A stretch of DNA of 64,000 bases from Berberis thunbergii (Eukaryota > Streptophyta > Magnoliopsida > Ranunculales > Berberidaceae), in contig QNQO01009133.1 of the NCBI GenBank assembly GCA_003290165.1, positions 310,001 to 374,000 of the forward strand, in the 5' to 3' direction. A program made the position numbers and the translations under genes. Below, piece by piece: positions 55,155 through 64,000 of the stretch (positions are counted from its first letter, which is position 1; each line of letters opens with the position of its first letter). The notes beneath the pieces are model-generated. The model saw only the letters and a list, made by a program, of their open reading frames with translations. It was not told the origin of the DNA and ran no database searches.

Positions 55155-56582
55155 CTATCATGGCAAGTTTCGGTGGAGACTACTTTGAATGCACTTTGCT
55201 TTATGTTCAGTAATCGATTATTTGTGTTCATCAAAATTCTTTGACTTTAAACTCGAGGACAAGTTTTTTCAATTCAGTGAGATTGATGTAATTAAGTTTC
55301 TTGTATGAATAGTATTTATTAGTTATAATGCAATAAAATCTATTTAGTACTAGTCCAATTATGACATTGTTTCCTATTTTTAGAAATCAGGTTAGTTATA
55401 AATAAAGCATAGATTGATCATTGTTAGTTAATTGATTGATGAAAATAAGTTTATTTATCATTTTGTTTATTCATCGTTTATTTACTTTGTTATTCAATTT
55501 ATTTTATTATATTTCCTGCATTATCTTTCAATTTCAATTATTCCGCAAGTTTTATTCTATCCTTGTCGCATTGACTTGGGATATGCTAGATAATGTGATC
55601 AGCACGTTTATTGCACATCATTGCTAGTCCAATGCCTGTTGACTTGCATCCATTCTTTGATAAATTGTCCAGGTTAATGAAGTACTTCAGCACCCAGAGT
55701 AACCTCTTCTATTTGGAGGACTTTTTAGTCAGACTCATGCAATGTTGAGTCAAACTGCTGGCTGAACACATGGAAGAATGCATATGAGCAATAAAGACAT
55801 CCTGGAAAGAGTTAGGAATGGCAGAGAGTGTACAGACAAGTTCAGTAAAATGTGGAATGATTTTAGTGAGCAGCTTCTTACCAACCTACTAGTTGGATCA
55901 ATCTCGTTGTAGAAAAAGTGGTTGATTGCTGCTTTTAGAAGATGTGGCTCAAGAATTGATTCAACTGCAGCTTTCATCAAGCTCAATGACATAGTCTATA
56001 ACTAAACCAATCCAAGAGCAATTGGATTGCTACACTGTATAATTAGATGGCAAAATCTCATCCCCATTTTGTAAGTCAATGGTCCACATGGATTGCCAAC
56101 TAAGCATCCCTAAACACTACACAAGTATGTTTTGAAATTATCCCGAATCTCCCTAATGAGAAAAACTAGCATAGATATTCTCCTAACAAATAATTTCAAA
56201 TAACAAAGGGGGTGGACTGTGGAGAAAAGCCACACCTCCAACACTGAGGAATCTAATGCGTAAAACCCTCTTCACTAACCACTTCTTCTCTGAGAGCCTT
56301 CCCATTCAAATCTCACCCTCCAATTGTCGTTCTTCTCAACCACTAAAGGCCTAGATCCTGTACGAGACATCTGAGAATTAGAGAAGATACTTCCCAAATC
56401 TTGTGGCCAATTCTTCTATACAGTGGTAACTTAATTGCTATAATCTAGGCCGGTTTGATCTGGACACAGTCTCGTGGCCTTTTTCTAAGACAAGCCTTGG
56501 TAGCACTTATCAGAGCATTTCTGAATTGAAGTAAGACAAGGTTGATCCACATTCTTTCGGAACAAAACAAAAAAACATAAAA
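55155..56582. repeat. Block Y': copy of 33608-35060 placed inside block X
   Basis: Contains the 3' end and LTR of element F (LTR about 55285-55565) and the same 1-kb flank, ending in GAACAAAACAAAAAAACATA. It is flanked by two copies of the block-X target (about 33 bp, imperfect). It therefore entered block X after the CNL units had duplicated. No gene is supported; the complement frame at 55750-55992 is the counterpart of 34179-34445. Confidence 0.72.
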
Positions 56583-57595
56583 CCAAACTAGCGGGGCATC
56601 ACTTTCACTTATCGATCCCAAGGTAACAGAAATGAGGATATATATATTTAATTTTTGAAAATTATCAAAATATTTTATATAGTCGTTTATGAAATTCTTC
56701 TGTCATCTACAATTTGTAATACTAGAATTTGTTCTAAATTAGTTTTCATTTATTATCAATAAATTTAGAAACACCATTTCAATAGTTGGTTATGTTGGTT
56801 GAATTAAATGTTATTTTGGAAGTAGTTGCAATTTAAATGAACAATATACCTTTAGTTTCATAAATTTGTTGCCAACTTTTGTTGTTCCTCCTCCGACGAA
56901 GATCGATTGAATCATCCTCTGTCTGTTCGTTTCATTATTACATCAAAGAATATGCAAGTATCAATGATCAGTTACTCTATTTCATTTTTTCTGTGTTTCG
57001 CAAGTGCTATTATTAGGTTTATAAGCATTTCGTTATTTATGTGTTCATGATGATATTGATTAGTAGTTGCATGGAGTGGCATTACTTGAATGATATTGAT
57101 TAGTAATATGGTAACTAATTGCCAACTCCCGCTGAGGTGAAAACCTTATATATGAATACAAATTAGCAAATACTTGAACCACCAAAAAAAGATTACCAGC
57201 ACAAAGTAATTAGTAAAAGTGGAATAAAAACGGCTTCAAACCAAATGGACAATGACAAAATGGTAAATTTTATTATCGCTAAATTAATACATAAATATCA
57301 ACTAAATAGATTTTTTTAACTACAATTTTGTAAAACAACAATGGAAAAAGCTAACATTGTCGTAAATATAAACCAGCTAAGTGCTTGAGGAGGTTTGGTG
57401 ATCAACAAGGTCAATTTTACCCCCTTCTCTTATTCTTTACCACCTTTTCTTATTTTTATTTTCTTTTTCTATTTTCATAGTGTTATCTCTTCTTCACTAT
57501 GTCAATTGTCAAACCTTAGTTTCCCATTACACTCAAACACGATGATCTATATGGTTGTAAGGCTTAACCATCGTATTTATAGTATTTTGTTGGTG
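56583..57595. repeat. Block X of the second unit, remainder
   Basis: ACCAAACTAGCGGGGCATCA to ACCATCGTATTTAT matches 29690-30880 without the 30113-30408 insertion. It has its own indels (for example extra sequence near 56730-56830). No gene. Confidence 0.75.
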
Positions 57596-58724
57596 AGTAT
57601 TTTCACTATGGCTCATATTTCATTATCATTTATACTTATGTTTTCTTTTTCCTGTTTTTTCATGTTAGTTATTTCAAGATACAACCCCGGACTCGTGTGA
57701 TGGGAAGATATGAGGGTTAATGGGTAACCATGAAACGAAGTTCGTGGGTATGTTTTATCAATTTATTCCACCAAACCATAGTAGTACATTGTAAACAAGT
57801 TTTGGATGGAAATGATTTCTTAAATCGATTGCTTCCACGGGTTGTTCATTGTCGAGCCCAACTATACCAAATCTACAGCCATCGCGGGTTTGTAAGATTA
57901 TTTCCCTTTCTGCAATTTTTGATCTACTTACATTTTCTTTTAGTTAATAATATATTGTTATTAACATTTTCTAGGTGCCAAATATATATTGGACCATAGT
58001 TTTAACTAAGATTGTTGCCCTAGTTCCTCTGGTGAGGAACTTATCGAGTGATTTACATTTAGAATATATTATAAATGATTCTTAATTGTCAATGAAACTT
58101 ATAGGCTATCTATTTTGACTATAAATCGATCAAATAGGTTCTGGATAAGGAGGATCTTGTCATTTTACTAAAAAAAAATTATTGAATTACATCAATTGAT
58201 AATGGGCTACAAGTGCTTAATTATGGGTTTCATTACTGGGTTAGCATAAGTGCATATTTCATTAAAAGGACTTTCCAGGTGATTCTTGTTTTGATTTCAA
58301 TTGATGAATCAACAATTTTAGGGAGCCACTTTTGAGCCATGTTTTGGAAATGTTGAATATCATAACTTAAATGGCAACGGGAAATCACTGCTTTTGCAAA
58401 GGGGTTATGCATTATGTGAAATCTAAGCAATGATAAGATATCTTTGCATTTGTAGCTAAAGAAGGATGTAGATGAAAAGCATAGAGATCTTGCTTCCTTG
58501 TAGTCATTTTTTTTAACAAAGCTTTCACATTTTCTATTGCATTCAGAGTTTCTTCGCATTCCTTCATCTGCACTTACTCTTGCCAAACAAGCTCCAGCTA
58601 TTTTACAATCCTTTGGATGAAGTACTACGCTTTAAATCATAAAATTTCCCTTTTCGTAACTAAGTATTACGTGTATTAAGGTGGGAGGGTGAGAGGAAAT
58701 GAAGAGAGAGGGGAAATGAAGAGA
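57596..58724. other. Intergenic, no gene supported
   Basis: AT-rich. Frames at 57730-57999 (+) and 58233-58586 (-) are open but have no motif I recognise. Confidence 0.4.
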
Positions 58725-58727
58725 AAG

Positions 58728-59039
58728 CACTACACCAAATTGACACTTTTGTAACAACTCTCAAAACAGTATCACTTTTGAGATGTTACAATCCACCAAA
58801 CAATTTCAAGTCAAAACTAAATTTAGTCAAAAAAAATGAAAAACAGTAACACAAAAAAAATGATACAATAAGTTGGATCACCATGAATAGTATCACTTTT
58901 ATAACCATACTCTTCATGGTGATACAATTATTGTATCATTTTGTTTTGTGAAAATGTGTAAAATTGTTAGATGGATTGTTATACTTCAAAAGTAATACTG
59001 TTTTGAAGGTTGTTACAAAAATGCCAATTTTGTGTAGTG
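58728..59039. mobile_element. CACTA-type MITE, copy 1 (312 bp)
   Basis: Ends CACTACACCAAATTG and the complement CACTACACAAAATTGG, with 3-bp duplication AAG (58725-58727 and 59040-59042). Long subterminal inverted repeats (CAAAACAGTATCACTTTTGA, CATGAATAGTATCACTTTTA) make the whole unit nearly palindromic. No coding capacity. Confidence 0.88.
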
Positions 59040-59194
59040 AAGGGGAAATGATCGTGTACGTCTATTAGAATGATTAGTTGAGATGAGAATGATTAGTTGA
59101 GATGAAATCCATCTCGAGTTCAATAATTTAAACGTGAGTATTGTTAGCTTAGAAAAGGGGAAATGAAGATAGAGGTTTTAGCTCGCATTGGTTG

Positions 59195-59515
59195 TGGCGA
59201 ACAAATATTTTTTTTCGGACAGATTTGCACGATTTTAGTAAAATTGTCATAAATTTCTCATTTCAAAACATTTTCAAGTGATTCAAATTGTGTTTGTTAG
59301 ATGACTAATAGTACTACAATTTTTATGTTTTGATGAACTTGAGAATCGGTCTCAATCGAGCACATAAGTTGGCCGAATGTCAGTGACACTACCCCATTTT
59401 TTACTTTAGTCAAAAACAATTTTTTGGGTGGTGTGGGTTAGTAGGAAAAAAGAGAGTACATGGTGGTGTGAGAAAATGCTTTTGGTGGTGTGGAGTAGTC
59501 GTTGCCTAACTTAAA
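59195..59515 (-). repeat. CT-rich foldback-family element, inverted partial copy
   Basis: The complement strand starts GGCAACGACTACTCCACACC with CTCACACCACC repeats and continues through ACTTATGTGCTCGATTGAGA and TTGTAGTACTATTAGT to CGTGCAAATCTGTCCGAA, the arm of the family at 9765 and 61780. Only one arm is present. Confidence 0.6.
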
Positions 59516-61329
59516 CGGTGATTATTGTTAGCTTGAAGGGTAATTTTGGAAAGTATAAATATAGTTCTTGCATATGGCCGGATTCTATTCAATTGGGAGG
59601 CATTTCTAATTAAAAAATACATGGGGGTATGTCTAATAAGCCCTTCTTTTAAATATAACCTGGAACACTAATATAGTCTACGGTCGGGATCTTGGGACTA
59701 AGTTTTTAACTCGAATTACAATCAAAACAATAGACATTTGGATTAGAGTTAATCCCACGGATGATGAAAATATGTAATGAGTTGGCCCAAGCCAAAAATA
59801 AATATTTTTCCTTAAAAATTTTGGATCCTAATTTAGTTTCAAAGACAAACAATTAAAAATGAAGAAAAGAAAATTGCAGAAAAGAAGGAGAAACAAGAGA
59901 AAAATTGGAAATCATGGGATTCTCCAGATTTTTTTTAGTTTTTTTAGGAAACATATTGTTTTGGCTTGGCTAGCTGAAGCCATTAACCATTTTAGATTCG
60001 GTTAGGCTAGTTCATTACATATCGTTGGCATTTGTTGGATTAATTTTGATCTAAAGGTCTGTTGTTTGGGTTGGTGTTTGAGTAGAAAACTTGAGTCTCA
60101 GGATCCTGACCCTATAGTCAAATATTGAGTGGTTACTTATTTCGAAAATACTAGGAAATCGGGTTTTTGCAACCAGGTTTTGTAACTAGGGTGACGTGGC
60201 GTGATTTGAAACGAATGATGAAATCCCCAAAGTGTCATGTGTATATCGAGGTTGTAAAAAACCTCCTTCGATGATTTCACATCATCCTGGTTGCAAAACC
60301 TGGTTCCCTAGCCTCACTCTACTTAATTTCCCTTTTCCATTAGTTAAAGGTCATCAATATCATTATATCTACATTCTTTTGTATTGATCTTTGTTATTTG
60401 CTTACTCTTTCTTAATTTGGAGCTAAGTTTTGCTCTTTTGCATGCATCATTGGACATTGAATGAAAGGAAACCATGTGATAATAAAAATCAGAAAGATGA
60501 TGAAAAGACGGATCAAGTATTGATACAAGAGTCTCTTCCTTTAAGAGCTTGATGGTAAAGGAAATTTTTCTATTTGGGTAAAGTTTCTTTGAACAATGAA
60601 AGTATTCTTGACCAATTAGGACAAGTGAAGTTATACAAGAATTATGGAAGGTTTCTAATTCATTTTTCTGTCGGAAACATGAAAGTTCTCCAGGCAAAAC
60701 AAGGAAAATGAAACAAGAAGTAATCACTTTTCCATTAGGATCCTATTAGGAGTAAGTTGTCCTTGTTTGGTTTGGAAACAATAAAGATTTCCTTGCATAA
60801 CAAGGAATGTGATGCAAGAACATTTCCTATTAGGAGTATATTTTCCGTGTTTGGTTTGGACTTGTTTGACATATAGATGATGTATTTGTATGTAGTTCAA
60901 GGCATAAAAGGATCCAGGAGATCCAAGAATTCAAGGTCAAAGATGTAGACCTGGAGCTTGAAAATGAGTGCTCTCAAGAGACCAAGAGTTTGTTCTTGAG
61001 GTGTAACTTGTTAAACAACCTTTCAAAGAGTTTGTTGTTGATAGAGTATTATAATCTTTGTTAGTTAACAAGAATACAAATGTTGAAGCCTCGAGAGAGA
61101 ATTATAATCTTAGTTAAATAGCAAGGTTCAAGCATCAAAAGAGTTGTGTTTGAGAATTACAATCCTTATAATAATACAAGGAAGGCGCGACATCATTGAA
61201 AAGCAGCTACTAGATTTACAAGTGTAAATTGATTTTATGAAATACCTTAATTAATTGAGTTAAGTACAACAATGTAGATGCGCAACAATATAAAATCACG
61301 ACATTGGAGATAAAAATGAAAGTGGATAA
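59516..61329. other. Intergenic, no gene supported
   Basis: AT-rich. The complement frame 60344-60727 has no recognised motif. Around 60735-60850 TTAGGAGTA-(A/T) and GTTTGGTTTGGA motifs occur twice in direct orientation, possibly a decayed LTR, not resolved. Confidence 0.4.
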
Positions 61330-61600
61330 GAGCAACATAAAACTAGTTGTAGATAGAATAAAAAAAATCACAATGATGTGGATAAGATCAACCATGGATA
61401 AGATCGAACTAGATAAGATTGATTTGTGGATAAGATCGACTGTGGATAAGAACTAATATAAATAAGATCAATTGTAGATATGATCGAAGAAGCAGACAAA
61501 ATCAACTATGAATAAGATCGAAAGTGGATAAGATCTACTGTTAATAAGATCGATTGTAGATATGATCGAATAAGCATGACAATGCAAATAAGATCAAAAT
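61330..61600. repeat. Degenerate tandem array of GGATAAGATCGA-type units
   Basis: The core ATAAGATC(A/G)A recurs about a dozen times at irregular spacing of roughly 16-25 bp, alternating with GTAGATATGATCGA. Satellite-like, non-coding. Confidence 0.75.
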
Positions 61601-61779
61601 TATGATTTTATCTACTTTATTTATTTTTGCATTTGCTCATAATCGTGTTGTGTATCATGTGTACATAAAACTTTGAAAATTGTATTTTTGTGTCATATGA
61701 AATAAAATAATTGATTTTGCACAATTGATATGCTGTGAAGGTAATTTTGTACAATTGTTTCATGTGATACATTTTTTGA

Positions 61780-62611
61780 AATACAGCGACTACTCCACAC
61801 TACCATTTTCGATCTCTCACGCCATTTTACTCTCTCACACCACCTACTTTCTTTCTCACACCACCATACTTTCTCACACCACTTATATAAATAAAAACCA
61901 TCCATTTTTTCCCTCACCATTCAAATCGACAACGGTTTTTTCCTCCCCTATTCGATCTCTTGCAAATCTCCTCCATCTCCCTCGAAAACTCTCAAAATCC
62001 CCTCAAACTCGAAACCCTTAAACTCAAACTCAATAAATATGTATAACTTAACATAACAAAGAAACCCAAACTCAAAATGAAAAAACAAAACAGGGTAACT
62101 TTTGATTAAATTAAACCCTCAGTTGAGACCGATTATCAACCTCATTACATCACGAAAATTGTAGTACTTTGAGTTATATAATAAACACAACTTGAATCAA
62201 TTGAAAATGTTTTGAAATGAGCAAGTTACAGTCATTTTACTAAAGCGCGCAAATCTGTCCCAAAAAAATTATGTTCGTAGAGTTCACTGCGGGGAATTTG
62301 GGATAACCCGCAGTGTCCCGTGCAAAACACAGATCACAATGCGGATTATCCCGAATTCCCCACAGTGAACTATGTGAACAATTTTTTTTTTTAACAAATT
62401 TGTGCGACTTTAGTAAAATGATCATAACTTACTCATTTCAAAATATTTTCAAGTGGTTCAAGTTGTGTTTATTAGATAACTCAGAGTACTACAACTTTTG
62501 TGTTTCGATCAACTTGAGAATTGGTTTTGATTAAACACATAAGTTGGCCGAAATTCAAACACAATCCCATTTTTATTGCAAAACAGATTTGCACGACCTC
62601 AGTAAAATGAC
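61780..62611 (+). repeat. Foldback-family element with a central palindrome
   Basis: Starts CAGCGACTACTCCACACTACC with the CT/CACACC-rich stretch and TATATAA motif also seen at 9765. It continues into the arm sequence, a 411-bp palindrome (62122-62532) and a last partial arm GATTTGCACGACCTCAGTAA. It breaks off at an NLR relic (62617). No conserved reading frame. Confidence 0.65.
62122..62532. repeat. Long palindrome: two arms of about 195-200 bp with a 16-20 bp loop
   Basis: Left arm 62122-62316 and right arm 62333-62532 are reverse complements with mismatches. The innermost 36 bp (AGTTCACTGCGGGGAATT..., 62281-62316) pair almost perfectly with 62336-62371. The loop is about CCCGTGCAAAACACAGATC. 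A transcript through it would form a long double-stranded hairpin. Confidence 0.85.
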
Positions 62612-62616
62612 CATAA

Positions 62617-62914
62617 TTTGTATTTTGTTGAAATTCATTGACGAAGGAGGTGATGCACTTGCAGTAGGAGGGTTCATGTCGCTTGAGGAACTTCACTTGG
62701 ATTAGATGCCTGAGTTGGAAGGATGGTCATCATCATCCCCGTCATCGTCTCAAACAGGTGGAGGTGAAGGTGACCAACAACAAGCAGCAGAAGCAGGAAA
62801 GGTAGTTATCCCTTAAAGAAGATTATTAACTAGGGCAACACCTGTCACTATTAAGTCGCTATCGTCATTGTCATCCTCATCTCACCAACAAGCAGTAGAA
62901 GAAACAGCATAGGA
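62617..62914 (+). pseudogene. NLR LRR-region relic (about 300 bp) with in-frame stops
   Basis: Matches 53828-54122 of the second CNL: LKFIDEGGDALAVGGFMSLE, ELHLD, MPELEGWSSSSPSSSQTGGG, then the Gln/Ala-rich loop and LLTRATPVT. It lies between a broken foldback element and unrelated DNA. Stops: TAG replacing the Asn-Glu codons after ELHLD (62703), TAA before RRLLTR (62814) and TAG at 62910. No flanking NB-ARC or further LRR. It resembles the complete CNLs here more than the partial one at the left edge. Confidence 0.9.
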
Positions 62915-63172
62915 TATTGTTGGTTTTTATTGCAGTGTCTGATGTACTGTAATACCCGCCTAATTAAATAAATATAAAAATTTCTTATTTATTAATTGTG
63001 GCATATATTGTAGTCTCATTTATTGGAAAAAGATTCGTTTTGTTTGTCATTGCTAAATAGAATAAGGTGTGTGTGTGTGTTTAGCCAAAATTTGGAAACC
63101 CTAAAATAAGACATTTCCCTTATGTAAACTAGTTAGCCATACTCTCTTTAAAAATAAAAAAAGGAGGTGCAC
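62915..63172. other. Intergenic, no gene seen
   Basis: AT-rich with a short (GT)n run near 63070. Confidence 0.4.
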
Positions 63173-63175
63173 ATA

Positions 63176-63484
63176 CACTACACCATATTGGCATTTTTGT
63201 AACACCCTCCAAAACAGTATCACTTTTGAAGTGTAACAATTCACCAAACAACTTTACACATTTTCACAAACAAAATGATACAATAATAGTATCACCATGA
63301 AGAGTATCATTATAAAAGTGATACTATTCATGGTGATCCAAATTATTGTATCATTTTTTTTTGTTACTGTTTTTCATTTTTTTGACTAAATTTAGTTTTG
63401 ATTTGAAATTGTTTGGTGAATTGTAACATCTAAAAAGTGATACTGTTTTGAGAGATGTTACAAAAGTGCCAATTTGGTGTAGTG
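63176..63484. mobile_element. CACTA-type MITE, copy 2 (309 bp), opposite orientation to copy 1
   Basis: Ends CACTACACCATATTGGCA and the complement CACTACACCAAATTGGCA, with 3-bp duplication ATA (63173-63175 and 63485-63487). Its right half matches the complement of the left half of the 58728 copy (ACTAAATTTAGTTTTGA). Confidence 0.88.
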
Positions 63485-63487
63485 ATA

Positions 63488-64000
63488 TACTTTTGTTAAA
63501 CCCTAATCTTGATGGGTTTTATTCAATTTTGCTTGGGTTTGAGTCTGTATTAGGGGTGGTTTGGAGAGATCAGGCAGAGAGGTGTTGGAAGTGATTTTTT
63601 AATTGGGTTTTGAAGGGTTGTTGGTGGGTGATTGAGGGCTGATTCAGGTATGCTTGCAGGGTTGTTTCAATGTCTGAATCGAGGTTGATTCAGGGTTGAT
63701 TTAGGTGCGTGTATGGGCTGAAACATGAGGTTTTCAGAGCTGATTTCAAGGCTGAATCGAGGTTGGTATTAGGGCTGAATCGAGGTTGTTTTCAGGGTTA
63801 AATCAGAGTCTGTTTCAGGTTGTTTAAAGGTCCCATTCAATGCTAATTTGAAGGTGTTTGAAGGGTGGATCAATGGCATTTTCAAGGACTGAATCAGGGC
63901 GTGTTGCAGGGATGGTTTTGGGTCTGTTTCAGACCTGATTCGAAGTTGGTTAAGGGACCGATACAAGTAGGAGAGGAGACGATGTGGGATGATTGCGTTG
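63488..64000. repeat. G/T-rich degenerate repeats of GGCTGAATCGAGGTTG type
   Basis: From about 63640 the motifs GGGCTGAATCGAGGTTG and GGTTGATTCAGGGTTG recur with variable spacing to the window end. No coding signature; the frame at 63769-63966 is a by-product of the repeats. Confidence 0.6.

Noticed and set aside
58233..58586. Complement-strand 117-codon frame
   Set aside because: No domain motif, no conservation elsewhere in the window, AT-rich codon use; probably chance.
60344..60727. Complement-strand 127-codon frame
   Set aside because: Unsupported by motif or duplication; composition matches surrounding non-coding DNA.

Overview
The window is plant nuclear DNA, most likely from a eudicot. 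The evidence is intronless coiled-coil NBS-LRR (CNL, RGA-type) resistance genes, Ty1-copia, Ty3-gypsy-like, LINE, SINE, hAT, CACTA and Mutator-like elements, and AT-rich intergenic DNA. I see no rRNA gene, tRNA gene or CRISPR array. The only genes that look functional are disease-resistance genes: two complete CNLs on the + strand (25956-29474 and 51446-54940) and the 3' LRR part of a third that runs off the left edge (1-1605). A fourth NLR survives only as a 0.3-kb relic with stop codons (62617-62914).

Layout. 0-3 kb: end of the first CNL and a kinase exon relic of an Xa21/EFR-like receptor kinase. 3-10 kb: a hAT element of the TTF zinc-finger type with its host flank, tandemly duplicated as about 3.4-kb units. 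10-12 kb: a block ('U') that recurs upstream of the second complete CNL. 12-26 kb: a pile of LTR retrotransposons on the - strand (elements C, A, B, plus a 3.3-kb probable solo LTR inside an LTR of B) ending about 255 bp before the first complete CNL. 29.6-41.6 kb: duplicated 3' flank of the CNL, two small non-autonomous LTR elements, a tRNA-derived SINE, hAT remnants and quiet sequence. 41.6-51.4 kb: second copy of block U, opened by an ORF1-only LINE, a Ty1-copia element with non-canonical TA...TA LTR ends (D), a Mutator-type MITE and a 717-bp non-autonomous hAT. 51.4-57.6 kb: second complete CNL and its 3' flank. 58-64 kb: two CACTA-type MITEs in opposite orientation, a long palindromic foldback element, the NLR relic and degenerate tandem repeats.

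Interpretation. The two complete CNLs sit in paralogous units (about 10.4-31 kb and 41.6-57.6 kb) that share upstream and downstream blocks but carry different insertions. Each copy therefore serves as an empty-site control for the other, and several transposons can be delimited to the base with target-site duplications. The CNLs would be cytosolic immune receptors (Rx-type coiled coil, NB-ARC switch, LRR sensor). All transposon reading frames are broken, so none of these elements looks autonomous now.

I did not find a convincing new biochemical system. The most unusual items are: a hairpin sequence that supplies the C-terminus and stop codon of one CNL; an ORF1-only ('half-L1') LINE; a copia element with TA...TA termini; a CNL-flank block moved into the other copy with a roughly 33-bp target duplication; and a 411-bp palindrome next to an NLR relic.
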